This document shows, piece after piece, positions 33,035 through 42,731 of a stretch of 64,000 nucleotides of DNA; the stretch's first letter is position 1; every line of letters starts with the position of its first letter. The translations under genes and the position numbers were made by a program. The DNA is taken from positions 434,001 to 498,000 of the forward strand of contig NZ_CP020737.1 of assembly GCF_002097715.1 (NCBI RefSeq), written 5' to 3'. Source of the stretch: Burkholderia ubonensis subsp. mesacidophila (GTDB lineage: Bacteria; Pseudomonadota; Gammaproteobacteria; Burkholderiales; Burkholderiaceae). Below the pieces are notes generated by a model. The model was not told the origin of the DNA, did not search any database, and worked only from the letters and a program-made list of their open reading frames with translations.

Positions 33035-35038
33035 TCAGTTGTTGTACTGCCAGGTGTTGATGTAGTAATCGCCCGCCGCCTGCCAGCCCAACTGGACCTG
33101 AATTGCCGATTCCGCATTGGCGCCGTTGGCGGTTGTCAGCTGATCGACATAGCCGCTCAGCGTGCTCGAATACGTCGTCCCGTTGACCGTCGGCGTGATC
33201 CACCGCATCACGTCATAAGGCTGCGCCTGATACGCCTCGACGCCGTTCGCGAACTGCGCGGCGCCCTGCGAATTGATCGCGATCCACGCATTCGGATAGG
33301 CCAGGCCGGCAGCCGGCACCGTCCAGTCGATGTTGGCCGTCGGCATCGTCCCGGACGACGCGGTCGACGTCCCCGGGCCGCCAGCCGTCAGCAGGTTCGC
33401 GATCACATCGCTGCCGAGCGTCTGCCACGGAACGGTTGCCCCGGCCGCGGCATTCATGTTCGGCGCGATGTTGACGACCTTCTGCGGCGTACCGATCTGC
33501 TGACCTGCGGCGTCGTACAGCGTGATCGTGTACACCCCGTGCTGCCGGATGGTCGATACGTCGACCGGCGCCGACGCGTAGTCCGGCGTGGTCGGCGCAA
33601 ACGTGCTGGCGTTACCGGACAGCGACGCCCACGACCACTTGTACTGCGTGCTCATGCCGACGTCCGGCCAGGACGGCACGCTGGTCGAAGCCCGCGCGGG
33701 CGCCGCAGTGACGGCTTTGAGCGGGAACGTCAGATTCGGCCCGATGCCGGCATTGGGGCTGAGCATGTAGACGCCGCTCGCCGGAAGCCCGGGGCCGCTC
33801 ACCAGCGCCGCCCCGACGGCCTGGAGCGTACCGTTGACAGGCACGTTAATCGGAATCTGGATGTTCAGGCCGGATTCGAAGCGGCCGTTGCCGGCGTCCG
33901 CCGCGTTGGTGAACTGCACGCGGCCGACGAACGACGCAATGTAGATGTCGAATTGCGCCTGGTTGCCGATGATGTCCCAGCTTCCGTTCGGCAGTTGCTG
34001 CACGATGTCGCTTGCGAAGTTCGGCGTGCCGTCAGGATCCGTCTCGAGGAAGTACACCAGCGCGGCCGGATTGCTGATCGCCGGCAGCGTGCCCGCTGGC
34101 AGGAACGCCACGGTCTTCACGCCCTGGAGCGTCGTCCCTTTTGTGAACAGCGTGTGGCGCGTGCCGAAGCTCGTGAAGCCGTCGTTCAGGTAGCGCGCGT
34201 CGATGGCCGACGAACACGCCGAATTGGCGGCGCCGGGCGAAGCCTGCATGGCGCTCATGCACTGACCAAGCTGCGAGACGAGCGTCGCCAGGTAGTTCGC
34301 GGGCTGCGACGGGACACGCAGCGGCGTGGCGACGGCCGTGCCCTGGTTCAGCGCGATCGCCGTGTCCGGGTCGGCCAGGCTCGTGATCTGCAGCCCCGTG
34401 CCTTTGCTTGCCGGCACGACTGCGACCGAATCGATCACGGCGTCCGCGCCGCTCTGGTTCGGCGAGAAGCTCCCCCCGACGGGATCGAACGACGCGGCGG
34501 ACAGGCCGTTCGCGGCCAGGATCGGCGCGAGCGCCGTGTCGAGCGTGGCGACGGCCGTCGACACGGAGGATGACGTGACGGCCGTCAGGCCGCCCGATTG
34601 CGTCAGCGTGAGCGGATTGCCGCTCGACGTGAGCAGGGCCGCGACCGCGGTTGTCAGCGGGGTGACGTTGGCCGTCACCGGCGCGCCGTTGCTCGTTGCC
34701 GTGCTGGCAACGACCGAATACAGGGTTCCGGACGCGCCCGACGGATCGGTGGCGGTAATCACGAACGGCGCCGTGAGGCCGCTGATCGACACGTTATATG
34801 CACCGTTGCTGCCGGAGGTCGCCGCAGCCGTCTTGCCGGTGGCGTCGATGACCGTGATCGGTGCGCCCACGAGCGCGTTGCCGATTGCGACCGTGCCGCT
34901 CATCGAGCTTGCGGACGTCGCGCCGGATGAGCTGGATGAACCCGAGCCTGATCCGCCGCCACCGCATGCTGCGAGCATCGCGGTCGCGGCAACGCACAGC
35001 GTGAGCCGTGCGATCCCCGAGGTGCTTTTCTTCTTCAT
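33035..35038 (-). CDS. Large secreted lipoprotein with poly-Gly/Ser N-terminus
   Basis: This 667-residue protein has a lipoprotein signal (LCVAATAMLAAC) followed by GGGGSGSGSSSSSG, a spacer typical of exported surface lipoproteins. Residues about 45-110 resemble a carboxypeptidase-regulatory-like or Ig-like beta domain (GTVAIGNALVGAPITVIDAT). The rest is beta-rich with no catalytic motif that I recognise. The C-terminus ends INTWQYNN. The same end (TWQYNN-stop) occurs as a remnant in both direct repeats at 14.7-15.0 and 21.8-22.1 kb. It lies between the VioB-like genes and the second vgrG; a functional link is not evident. Confidence 0.75.
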   Translation of the reverse strand: MKKKSTSGIARLTLCVAATAMLAACGGGGSGSGSSSSSGATSASSMSGTVAIGNALVGAPITVIDATGKTAAATSGSNGAYNVSISGLTAPFVITATDPSGASGTLYSVVASTATSNGAPVTANVTPLTTAVAALLTSSGNPLTLTQSGGLTAVTSSSVSTAVATLDTALAPILAANGLSAASFDPVGGSFSPNQSGADAVIDSVAVVPASKGTGLQITSLADPDTAIALNQGTAVATPLRVPSQPANYLATLVSQLGQCMSAMQASPGAANSACSSAIDARYLNDGFTSFGTRHTLFTKGTTLQGVKTVAFLPAGTLPAISNPAALVYFLETDPDGTPNFASDIVQQLPNGSWDIIGNQAQFDIYIASFVGRVQFTNAADAGNGRFESGLNIQIPINVPVNGTLQAVGAALVSGPGLPASGVYMLSPNAGIGPNLTFPLKAVTAAPARASTSVPSWPDVGMSTQYKWSWASLSGNASTFAPTTPDYASAPVDVSTIRQHGVYTITLYDAAGQQIGTPQKVVNIAPNMNAAAGATVPWQTLGSDVIANLLTAGGPGTSTASSGTMPTANIDWTVPAAGLAYPNAWIAINSQGAAQFANGVEAYQAQPYDVMRWITPTVNGTTYSSTLSGYVDQLTTANGANAESAIQVQLGWQAAGDYYINTWQYNN

Positions 35039-35632
35039 CTCTTATTGTTCCTGTTGAAGTGACGGGTTTCGAGCGAAACCCGAATGAGCGCCTGTCGCGC
35101 CGATTTTGGCATCCGGTTATCCGTGATTTGTCGTGTCTGCATCGACAGATGCCTGCTCATCATCGATGGCATGCCACATACTCACTTGGGGCTATATCGG
35201 CTCGGGAGCGTATTACTTAAGTGCCTATGTTTCAACAATTAACGAATTTGCTGATTCTGGAATCGGTCGTCTGGAATTCTTTCGCACAAGATTGCGAATT
35301 GCTTTATTAAATATATTTTTTGTTGGTTGATTGTGTGGGTTGTGTAATTTATTTCTGCGCAATCTCGCTTCACACAATGAGGTATCGATTTGCAGGTGTT
35401 CGGTGCGCGTCGGTCATGCACGGGATGAGGCTGCCAACGCACACGATCCATACATTTGCCTTTCATTTGTAAGAAATTGTGAGAACCCGCCGCTGGCGTG
35501 CGCTTGAGCCCGCTCACGACACGATTCGGCAGACGAAAACCGGTAGAATCGCCGGCGACATGCAGTTTGGGGGCGGCCGTCCCCACGAGAGAACGGTTTG
35601 TCGCCGGCCGACAAAACAACAACGGATTACGC
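35039..35632. other. Divergent intergenic region, lipoprotein and second vgrG
   Basis: No convincing gene. The middle (about 35220-35350) is AT-rich (e.g. TTTATTAAATATATTTTTTG) and probably carries divergent promoters. The last 100 bp before vgrG are GC-rich. Confidence 0.45.
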
Positions 35633-38530
35633 ATGAACATGACCGACTTGGTCCAGGCCATTCGTGGCGGCCTGATCCAGCAAGACCGATTGCTCAAGAC
35701 GGACATTCCGTCGTTGCCACCGAACACGATCGTGCCGCGCCGCGCGGTGACCTGTTCCGAGTTGGGCCGCGACTTCCGCGTGACGCTCGACATGGTGTCC
35801 TCCGCGGGCAACATCGAACTCAAGACGCTGATCGCCCAGCCGATCACGCTGTGGATCCAGCAGGCGGACAAGTCCTACCTGGCCATCAACGGCTACATCC
35901 ATACCGCTCGGCGGCTCGGCGCGGACGGCAGCCTGTCGACCTATCAATTGACGTATGGGTCGTGGATGCATTTCCTGAAGTTCCGCAGCGACATGCGGTA
36001 CTGGCAGGATCAGTCCGCCGACGAGATCATCGCGGACGTCTTCAACCAGCATCCGCAGGCCCGGGGCCATTTCCAGTTCGCGCTGTCGAAGCCGCTGCCG
36101 CAGCGCTCGTACTGCCGTCAAAGCGAGACCGACTGGAACTTCGTGCATCGCTTGATGGAGGACGAAGGGCTGTTCGGCTTCTGGCAGCAGAGCCAGGACG
36201 GCAAGGCGCACACGTTCGTCATCACCGACACCCTTCATTCGCTCGATGAAGCGCCGTCACGGCGCGTCAGGTTCTACCGATCGGGAACCGGCAGCGAAAC
36301 CGACGCGTTCACGCAATGGGCCGGTTCCCGGACCTTGCAGAGCACCCTGCATACGACACGCACGTTCGACTACAAGTCGCCGTCCGCGGCGTTCAATCCC
36401 AACGGGACGGCGCTGCCGACGCGGGCCGGTCAGGGGAACCTGCCGGAGCAGGCCGAAGTGTACGAATACACCGGCGCCTATACGTACGCCGATCAGGATC
36501 GCGGCGAACAGCTGTCGAAAGTCCGCCTGGAGGAGTGGGAGTCGCGCGCGAAGCGGTTTTTCGGCGCGGGCGGGTTGCGCGGGATCGATGCCGGGCAACG
36601 TTTTGTGCTGGCCGATCATCCGGAACACGACCGCGACCCGGAAAACGAACGCGAATTCGCGGCGATCAAGGTCTGGCGGTACATCGAGAACAACCTGCCG
36701 ATCTCGGCGCAGGACGCCGACTTCCCGCACAGCCTGCAAGGCGACCTGACGCAGGCGAAGGCGGGCCGCGCGAGCGAAGGCGCGTTCAAGGTTGCGCACG
36801 CGGACGGCTCGGCGGGCTTCTATCTGGTCGAGGTCGAATCGCAGCGCGTGAGCGTGCCGTATCGCAGCCCGTTCGAGCACGAGAAGCCGGAGATGCAGCT
36901 CGAGACGGCGATCGTGGTCGGCCCGAAAGGGGAAGAGGTCTACACGGACGAACTGAACCGGATCAAGGTGATGTTCATCTGGGATCGCCAGAATCCGGGC
37001 AACGAACGCGCATCGTGCTGGGTGCGCGTCGCGCAGTCGGATACCGGCGGCGGCTACGGGAGCGTGCACGTTCCGCGCATCGGCGAGGAAGTGCTCGTCG
37101 GCTACGTCGGCGGGGACTGCGACCGGCCGATCGTCCTGCATCGCATCTACAACGGCGCGGTGAAGCCGCAATGGCACAGCAACGGGATCCTGTCGGGCTA
37201 CCGGTCGAAAGAGTATGCGGGCGCGGGCTTCAACGAGATGGTGCTCGACGACGCGACGGGGCAGAACCGCGCGCGGCTGTTCAGCAGCAGCGCGAACTCC
37301 GGGCTTCACCTCGGCTACCTGATCGACCAGAGCGGTAACGCGCGCGGCGCGTATCTCGGCTCCGGTTTCGACCTGAAGACCGATTCGTACGGCGCGGTGC
37401 GCGCCGGGCGGGGCCTGTACGTCACGACGCATCCGAAGCAGGCGAACAGCCAGCCGCTCGACGTGAAGGAAACGCAGCAGCAGCTCGTCAATGCGGAAAG
37501 CCTGGTCGACACGCTGTCGGAAGTCAGCGAGCAGCACCATGCCGAGCCGCTCAAGCCCGGCTACGACGCGTTGAAGAAGTTCGTCGATGCGACGCAGGAC
37601 AGCATGGCCGGCAGCGCGTCGGGCGGCCGCACGGCAGGGGGCGGGACCGGCAACGCGAACGCGTTCAAGGAGCCGGTGATGGTGCTCGGGAGCCCGGCGG
37701 GCATCGCGTTGTCGACGCAGCAGAACGTGCACGTGGCGGCGGACCAGCATCTCAATCTCGTGAGCGGCATGAGCACGCACATCGCGAGCGGCAAGTCGCT
37801 GGTCGCGAGCGTCGCCGACAAGCTGAGCCTGTTCGTGCAGAACGCGGGCATGAAGCTGTTCGCCGGCAAGGGCAAGGTCGAGATCCAGGCGCAGAGCGAT
37901 AACGTCGAGATGACCGCCCAGAAGACCGTCAAGGTGCTGTCGTCGACCGCCACGGTCGAGATCGCGGCCGACAAGGGCATCGTGCTGACCTCGGGGGGCG
38001 CGTACATTCGCATCGAGGGGGGCAACATCGAGATTCACGCGCCCGGCAAGGTCGACATCAAGGGCGCCCAACACCTGTTCAACGGCCCGGCGAACATGTC
38101 GTACCCGTTGCCGCCGATGCCCACGGGCGAACTGCTCGGCAAGCACAGCCTGCGCTTCGCGGCATTCGGCGCGGATCACGTCGCGAACGATATCGGCTGG
38201 GTCGGCAAGCCGTTCCAGATCGTCGACAGCGCGAACACGGTCCTTCACGCCGGACAGATCGCGGCGGACGGACGGCTGCCGCGCGCGATCGTCGATCAAC
38301 CCGATACGCTGACGCTGCGGATCGGTTCGGACACCTGGCAACCGCACCCGGTCACGACCGAGCAGCGCGTGGCCGGCGAAGAGCATGAAGCCGAGTCCGA
38401 GCTGTCTCCCGACGATGACCCATTCCATCTTGCACACGAGGATCGGGACGCGCAGTTCGTCGACGCCGATCATCTCGCGACCCTGATCACGCCCACCGTA
38501 TTGGCCCGCATTCTCGAAGGCGAAGCGTAA
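35633..38530 (+). CDS. vgrG: VgrG spike protein (TssI) with DUF2345 domain
   Basis: This 965-residue protein begins MNMTDLVQAIRGGLIQQDRL, a start chosen because both paralogues begin here; the frame is open a further 135 bp upstream. Domains: gp27-like (1-400), gp5-like OB (about 430-530, CWVRVAQSDTGGGYGSVHVP), DUF2345 (about 690-830, KLFAGKGKVEIQAQS) and a C-terminal extension (about 850-965, KHSLRFAAFGADHVANDIGW) that is related to but diverged from that of the first VgrG. The extension differs where the cargo differs, as expected if it selects the effector. It leads the operon with a secreted protein, an effector and a second secreted protein. Confidence 0.93.
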   Translation: MNMTDLVQAIRGGLIQQDRLLKTDIPSLPPNTIVPRRAVTCSELGRDFRVTLDMVSSAGNIELKTLIAQPITLWIQQADKSYLAINGYIHTARRLGADGSLSTYQLTYGSWMHFLKFRSDMRYWQDQSADEIIADVFNQHPQARGHFQFALSKPLPQRSYCRQSETDWNFVHRLMEDEGLFGFWQQSQDGKAHTFVITDTLHSLDEAPSRRVRFYRSGTGSETDAFTQWAGSRTLQSTLHTTRTFDYKSPSAAFNPNGTALPTRAGQGNLPEQAEVYEYTGAYTYADQDRGEQLSKVRLEEWESRAKRFFGAGGLRGIDAGQRFVLADHPEHDRDPENEREFAAIKVWRYIENNLPISAQDADFPHSLQGDLTQAKAGRASEGAFKVAHADGSAGFYLVEVESQRVSVPYRSPFEHEKPEMQLETAIVVGPKGEEVYTDELNRIKVMFIWDRQNPGNERASCWVRVAQSDTGGGYGSVHVPRIGEEVLVGYVGGDCDRPIVLHRIYNGAVKPQWHSNGILSGYRSKEYAGAGFNEMVLDDATGQNRARLFSSSANSGLHLGYLIDQSGNARGAYLGSGFDLKTDSYGAVRAGRGLYVTTHPKQANSQPLDVKETQQQLVNAESLVDTLSEVSEQHHAEPLKPGYDALKKFVDATQDSMAGSASGGRTAGGGTGNANAFKEPVMVLGSPAGIALSTQQNVHVAADQHLNLVSGMSTHIASGKSLVASVADKLSLFVQNAGMKLFAGKGKVEIQAQSDNVEMTAQKTVKVLSSTATVEIAADKGIVLTSGGAYIRIEGGNIEIHAPGKVDIKGAQHLFNGPANMSYPLPPMPTGELLGKHSLRFAAFGADHVANDIGWVGKPFQIVDSANTVLHAGQIAADGRLPRAIVDQPDTLTLRIGSDTWQPHPVTTEQRVAGEEHEAESELSPDDDPFHLAHEDRDAQFVDADHLATLITPTVLARILEGEA

Positions 38531-38533
38531 TCC

Positions 38534-39082
38534 ATGAAGACATCCCGTTTTTTGCGTAGCGTCGCGGCCGCCGCGACCGTCCTTGCCGCTGCCGCCCTGC
38601 CTCTGAGCAGCGCGCATGCCGAACAATACGAGCGCGGCGCCGTTCGCTGGAACGTCACGGACGGCACGCTGATGCTGGTCTCCGGTGTGTTGTCGGACAA
38701 TGCCCGCCTGCGTTACCGGAACTACACGCTCTATCTGCAGGCCGACGATCACACGCTGTACCTGATCCCGATCGTCAACGACAAGAAGAAGCTCAACGAC
38801 TACAAGTTGTCGTTCAGCACCTTCAACGGCGGCGAAGAGACCATCACCGACGCGCTCGTCGCCGTGAAAGGCCCGAACGTCTACCTCGTCACCGCGCACA
38901 AGGATGCCGTGCGCGGCTATAACCAGCCTGGCGTCGTGACGACGAAGACGTACCGCCTGTTCACCGGCGGCGAAGCGGAATGGACCTATTACTTTGCCCC
39001 GGTAGCGGAGGGCAAGTACGCCGAGCAGCAGGACTATACGGTCGAACGCGCACTGTCCGAGACCGCGAAAGGTCTGCACTGA
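38534..39082 (+). CDS. Secreted periplasmic protein, putative immunity protein
   Basis: This 182-residue protein has a clear signal peptide (VAAAATVLAAAALPLSSAHA, cleavage after AHA). The mature domain is beta-rich (TLYLQADDHTLYLIPIVNDK) with no cysteine and no catalytic motif that I recognise. It starts 3 bp after vgrG and lies 24 bp before the two-headed peptidoglycan hydrolase, the same position as the Ivy-like gene in the first module. A role as immunity to the N-terminal domain of that effector is inferred from position only. Confidence 0.6.
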   Translation: MKTSRFLRSVAAAATVLAAAALPLSSAHAEQYERGAVRWNVTDGTLMLVSGVLSDNARLRYRNYTLYLQADDHTLYLIPIVNDKKKLNDYKLSFSTFNGGEETITDALVAVKGPNVYLVTAHKDAVRGYNQPGVVTTKTYRLFTGGEAEWTYYFAPVAEGKYAEQQDYTVERALSETAKGLH

Positions 39083-39106
39083 GTTCGTCATCGCGAGTAT
39101 CACGAC

Positions 39107-41059
39107 ATGCCAAAGTTCATTTCCGCAACTCACGACAAGGCGACGCTGACGGTGCAGTACGTCGCCGACAATGGCGACATCCTGCTGCGCAGCGGCGGCA
39201 CGATCCCGTGGCGATTCAACAATCCCGGCGACATGCGGCCGCCGCCGATCCGCAAGGGCAAACGGCCCCCGGGCGTCGTCAGGACCCATATCGGCATCGG
39301 CGATTCCAAGAGCGGCGAGTTCTACATCTTTCCGGACTACGACACAGGCTGGAAGGAAAAATTTGCGTTGCTGCGCCGGAAATACAATGCGATGTCGATC
39401 TCCGATGCGATGTATGTCTACGCGCCGCCGGAGGAGAACGACACGGAGCGGTACATCGCGGCGATCTGCAAGGGAACGGGATACGACCGCAAGCGCAGGC
39501 TCGACTCGATGAGCGACGCCGAACTCGAGGCGATGATGACCGTGATGAAGCAGCACGAGGGCTACAACAATCTCGTGAACACGCGACACGAACAATGGAT
39601 TCGCACGGCATCGGTGACGCTCTCCGACGGCGCGAAGCCGATTCCCGACCAGAAGGTCGTCGTGCGAAGCAAGGGCAAGGACGTCGTGGCGAAGACCGAC
39701 AAGACCGGCCAGCTTCCGCTGATGCCGTTCGCGGCGGCCGGCGAGCAGATCCAGCTGTTCATCGAGCATTCCGAGGGGCTCAAGCAGATCGGCGAGATCG
39801 TGACGCAGGCGAAATCGGCCGCGTATGTGTTCTTTCACGACCTGATCACGGTGTCGGCGCCGACGGGCAGTCATTTCGCGAAGGATCCGGTCCGTCACGA
39901 CAAGCCGGCGGGATTTCGCTACCGAATCGTTTCCGGCGATACGCTCGGCAAGATCGCCGCGAAATTCAAGGTGAGCGTCGAGCAGTTGCAAAAGGACAAT
40001 CACCTGCATTCGACGCGGATTTTTGCCGGCGATTATCTGTACATCAACATGCCGAAGCCCGAGGACGGTCACGCGTCCCATTCTCGGACGAAGCCGAAGC
40101 CTGAAGCCGCTCCGAAGCCTGAAGCCGCCCCGAAGCCGGCAAGCAGCGGCCGGGGCGGCGCGCACGGCAGCGGTTCGGTGTCGAACGAGAAAGAGGGCGA
40201 TCTCAGCGATATCGTGGCGTCAGTGCTCGGCACGGAGAAGCCGGCCAGCGCGAGTGGCGCGCCCGGCGCCGCGAGCCAGCCGAAGCCGGCTGGCCGAGCC
40301 GGCGAAGCACACCCGAGCGCGGGGGCTTCGCATGGCGAAGTGGCCCGCGCGGAAGCGCCGCACACCGAATCGGACGCGGCGGCCGCATCGGCGCCCGCGG
40401 CATCGTCGCTCCCTGCGGATGCGGCGAAGTCCGGCAATGCAGACGCCACGCTCGATCGCAGCAAGCAGGGGCAGGGGCACCCGGTGGCGGTGGTGAACGG
40501 GGATTCCCAGGAAGCACCCTGGATGGCGTTCGCGATCGAGCAGGCCAAGCTTTGGCATGGACAGAAGGAAGACGTCATCACGAAGACGATCAACTACCAT
40601 CACGAAGTCGGCAGTGCGCTCAAGTCGCTGGTCGGCGATGGCAATCCGTGGTGTGCGTCGTTCGTGAACTGGTGCCTGAAAAAGGCGAAGTACAAGATGA
40701 CGGCCGCGCCGCCCGATTCGCAGTCGTTCCGTCACAGCGGCAATTTCGTGAAGATCGACAAGCCGGTATTCGGCGCCGTTGCGGTGTACAAGCACCGCAA
40801 AGGAGGGCATGCGGCTTTCGTCTACGCGCAGACGAGCACGGGTGCGCCGATCCTGCTGGGCGGGAATCAGAGCGATGCGATCAATTTCGGCATGCAGTTG
40901 CCGTCCGAACTGAAGGGGTTCTATGTCCCGGCGGCCTATCTGAAATTCGCTCAGGAGCAACTGGCCAAGGGCGTGAAACTCGAAACGAGCACGCCGAAGG
41001 ATCTCAACGATGAATTCCACATTACTTTTTCCAAGAAGAAGAAAAATGCAGACCGTTAA
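39107..41059 (+). CDS. Two-headed T6SS peptidoglycan hydrolase effector (TIGR02594-like) with LysM
   Basis: This protein has 650 residues. The N-terminal part (about 20-165) is a phage P5-type lysozyme/transglycosylase-like domain: IPWRFNNPGDMRP, then YVYAPPEENDTERYIAAICK and a helical end. A LysM domain follows (about 269-316: YRIVSGDTLGKIAAKFKVSV). An Ala/Pro/Lys-rich linker spans about 325-465. The C-terminal domain (about 480-630) is an NlpC/P60-type Cys peptidase of the TIGR02594 group: GNPWCASFVNWCL with the catalytic Cys (about residue 515) and KGGHAAFVYAQT with the His. Such effectors cut glycan and peptide bonds of peptidoglycan. It is the analogue of the effector at 15916-17943 with a different N-terminal enzyme. 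Confidence 0.82.
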   Translation: MPKFISATHDKATLTVQYVADNGDILLRSGGTIPWRFNNPGDMRPPPIRKGKRPPGVVRTHIGIGDSKSGEFYIFPDYDTGWKEKFALLRRKYNAMSISDAMYVYAPPEENDTERYIAAICKGTGYDRKRRLDSMSDAELEAMMTVMKQHEGYNNLVNTRHEQWIRTASVTLSDGAKPIPDQKVVVRSKGKDVVAKTDKTGQLPLMPFAAAGEQIQLFIEHSEGLKQIGEIVTQAKSAAYVFFHDLITVSAPTGSHFAKDPVRHDKPAGFRYRIVSGDTLGKIAAKFKVSVEQLQKDNHLHSTRIFAGDYLYINMPKPEDGHASHSRTKPKPEAAPKPEAAPKPASSGRGGAHGSGSVSNEKEGDLSDIVASVLGTEKPASASGAPGAASQPKPAGRAGEAHPSAGASHGEVARAEAPHTESDAAAASAPAASSLPADAAKSGNADATLDRSKQGQGHPVAVVNGDSQEAPWMAFAIEQAKLWHGQKEDVITKTINYHHEVGSALKSLVGDGNPWCASFVNWCLKKAKYKMTAAPPDSQSFRHSGNFVKIDKPVFGAVAVYKHRKGGHAAFVYAQTSTGAPILLGGNQSDAINFGMQLPSELKGFYVPAAYLKFAQEQLAKGVKLETSTPKDLNDEFHITFSKKKKNADR

Positions 41060-41597
41060 GACGTGGTGCGTGTCCGTCGTGTTTTCGATGGCAGCGTTGG
41101 GCAGCGCGTCCGCCTTCGCGCGTCCGCCTGCGGAGAACTGTCTGACGCAGGCCGAGGTCAAGCAGCTCGACCGCGATTTCTGGGCGACATTCCCGTCGCC
41201 CGGTGGCTTCGCGGCGTATGCAGCCCCTGATTTTTCGTTCGATACCAACGTCGTGGATCTGTCGCAGTCGCTCGCGCATGCGTCTGGCGGCCCGGCGCGT
41301 GCGCGTGCCGTTGCGACCTTCCTTGGCCAGCATCCGGACCTGTACGGATCGTTCAAGACGGCGCTCGATTCGACGTACCTGTACTACCCGGGGCGCGATC
41401 ACCACCCGGATGCGGTGCGCACGTCGGCCACGTTTCCCGCGAATCGATGCGTGTCCGAATTCAACTTCGCCGGAAACGAGAAAAGCGCTCAATGCGTGTA
41501 CGGTCAGCGCACCCGTGCATTCTCTCTGTCGTTCATCAAGGATCACGGGCGTGTCACGCTGCAGACCGGCATGCTCGGGATGGAGGCTTGCAACTGA
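41046..41597 (+). CDS. Secreted periplasmic protein, putative second immunity protein
   Basis: This 183-residue protein starts at an ATG inside the end of the effector gene (14-bp overlap). It has a signal peptide (VVFSMAALGSASAFA, cleavage after AFA). The mature part has four cysteines (ENCLTQAEV, NRCVSEF, AQCVYG, MEACN), probably two disulfides. Tight overlap with the effector and a periplasmic location suggest immunity, probably for the C-terminal peptidase. No family recognised. Confidence 0.6.
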   Translation: MQTVKTWCVSVVFSMAALGSASAFARPPAENCLTQAEVKQLDRDFWATFPSPGGFAAYAAPDFSFDTNVVDLSQSLAHASGGPARARAVATFLGQHPDLYGSFKTALDSTYLYYPGRDHHPDAVRTSATFPANRCVSEFNFAGNEKSAQCVYGQRTRAFSLSFIKDHGRVTLQTGMLGMEACN

Positions 41598-41799
41598 GCG
41601 GTGCGTCACGCGTCTCCCGACATCGGTGTGCCCCGTTCTTCCCGCCGCAAAAGCGTATCCTGACACGGTGTCGTGCAACGGCGGCGGCGCACCGATTCCG
41701 GCCGCCGCATGAGCGCGGCCGGCCGTTCTCCCGCATCGCCCGCCTCCCCGGGCACCGATATCCGGCCTGTCGCGCACGTCTTTAATGGGGGGCGTCATC

Positions 41800-42060
41800 A
41801 TGTCAGTCACGCACCATTCCGCAAGCTCCACGGCCACGGCAAGCGAGATTCGCGCGATCGTCGGTCCGATGGAAGACGAAATCATCGCGCAGATCCTCGA
41901 CATCGGTCCGACCAGCACCGAAGTGCTGGATGCGTACACGTGGCTCCGGGCCGACGACCGTCAGCAAATCAAGCTCGAACGCGAACTGCACGGCAAGGCC
42001 GCACGCGTGCTTGAAATCCTCGAGCAGGAAGAATCCGACGGCGACGACCGAACGCGCTGA
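41800..42060 (+). CDS. Small conserved hypothetical protein
   Basis: This 86-residue acidic protein starts at an ATG with GGGGGGCG seven bases upstream; an ATG 15 bp earlier lies inside that Shine-Dalgarno and is less likely. It is helical (SSTATASEIRAIVGPMEDEI, TEVLDAYTWLRADDRQQIKL). It has its own terminator (42104-42125). It resembles the short conserved proteins of Burkholderia genomes with no known function. Confidence 0.6.
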   Translation: MSVTHHSASSTATASEIRAIVGPMEDEIIAQILDIGPTSTEVLDAYTWLRADDRQQIKLERELHGKAARVLEILEQEESDGDDRTR

Positions 42061-42103
42061 GCATCGAATCGCGCCGCAGGACGCGCCGTGCATGGCGTGG
42101 GGA

Positions 42104-42125
42104 GGGCGCTTGCGCGCCCCTTTTT
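42104..42125 (+). terminator. Intrinsic terminator after the small hypothetical gene
   Basis: A GGGCGC/GCGCCC stem (42104-42109 with 42114-42119, loop TTGC) is followed by a C and five T. It ends the transcript of 41800-42060. The rest of the gap to 42433 is GC-rich with no gene or repeat I can support. Confidence 0.75.
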
Positions 42126-42433
42126 GGTGTCACGTACGCGTCACGCTGACCCAATAAGGTTTGACGTTCTCGCGACGGCGACTTCGCCGTCCCTGCCAAC
42201 GCGCCGCCCCGGTCCCATGTGCCAGCCGGGAACGTTTCCAGGGGACGGAGCGCATTGCGCTGCGCGGTGGAACCGCGACGGTTCCATGCCCGCGCCGCCG
42301 GTGACGACGCGCGCGTGCCGCACGTGTCGAGGCGGGATCGCGCGCATCGACTGCGCGCCTGCACCATTTCATTCCAGAAGATGATCGAACGCGGTTCGTG
42401 CCGAGCCGCCGGAGACACAGGGAGACAAGGACC

Positions 42434-42637
42434 ATGCTGAGTCCGCATGAATTTTCGTTGCTGCTGCGCATTGCGCGCGCGCCGGACAGCGTCGATCTGG
42501 CCAATCCGGCCTTCACCGTGCTCGTCGAAAAGCGTCTGGTGGACGACACGCAGGTGCGTGCGAATCCGGTCGCCGCGCGCCCTGCGCTGACGTCGACCGG
42601 ACAGGCATTGCTCGCCCGTTTCGACGAGGCCGCCTGA
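42434..42637 (+). CDS. Small conserved hypothetical protein
   Basis: This 67-residue protein starts at an ATG preceded by GGAGACAAGGACC. It begins MLSPHEFSLLLRIARAPDSV and contains ARPALTSTGQALLARFDEA, resembling the helix-turn-helix part of small winged-helix proteins but too short to be confident. No partner gene is evident. Confidence 0.5.
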   Translation: MLSPHEFSLLLRIARAPDSVDLANPAFTVLVEKRLVDDTQVRANPVAARPALTSTGQALLARFDEAA

Positions 42638-42731
42638 GCGGAACGCAGGGCCATCGACCGCCGGATCGATGCCCGCGCCGCGCGTGACGCCGACCGGGCG
42701 GCCGGCATCACGCGCCGAACGATGTAATCGA

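Noticed and set aside
36257..40165. A 1302-residue open frame on the minus strand
   Set aside because: It lies antisense to the second vgrG and effector genes, has the Arg/Ala/Leu/His-rich composition of GC-rich shadow frames, and shows no domain; the plus-strand genes are clearly real.
41591..41610. A 20-bp match (one mismatch) to the GGTGCGTCACGC part of the direct repeats, just after the second VgrG module
   Set aside because: Too short to claim as a third repeat copy; it may be chance or an old recombination trace.
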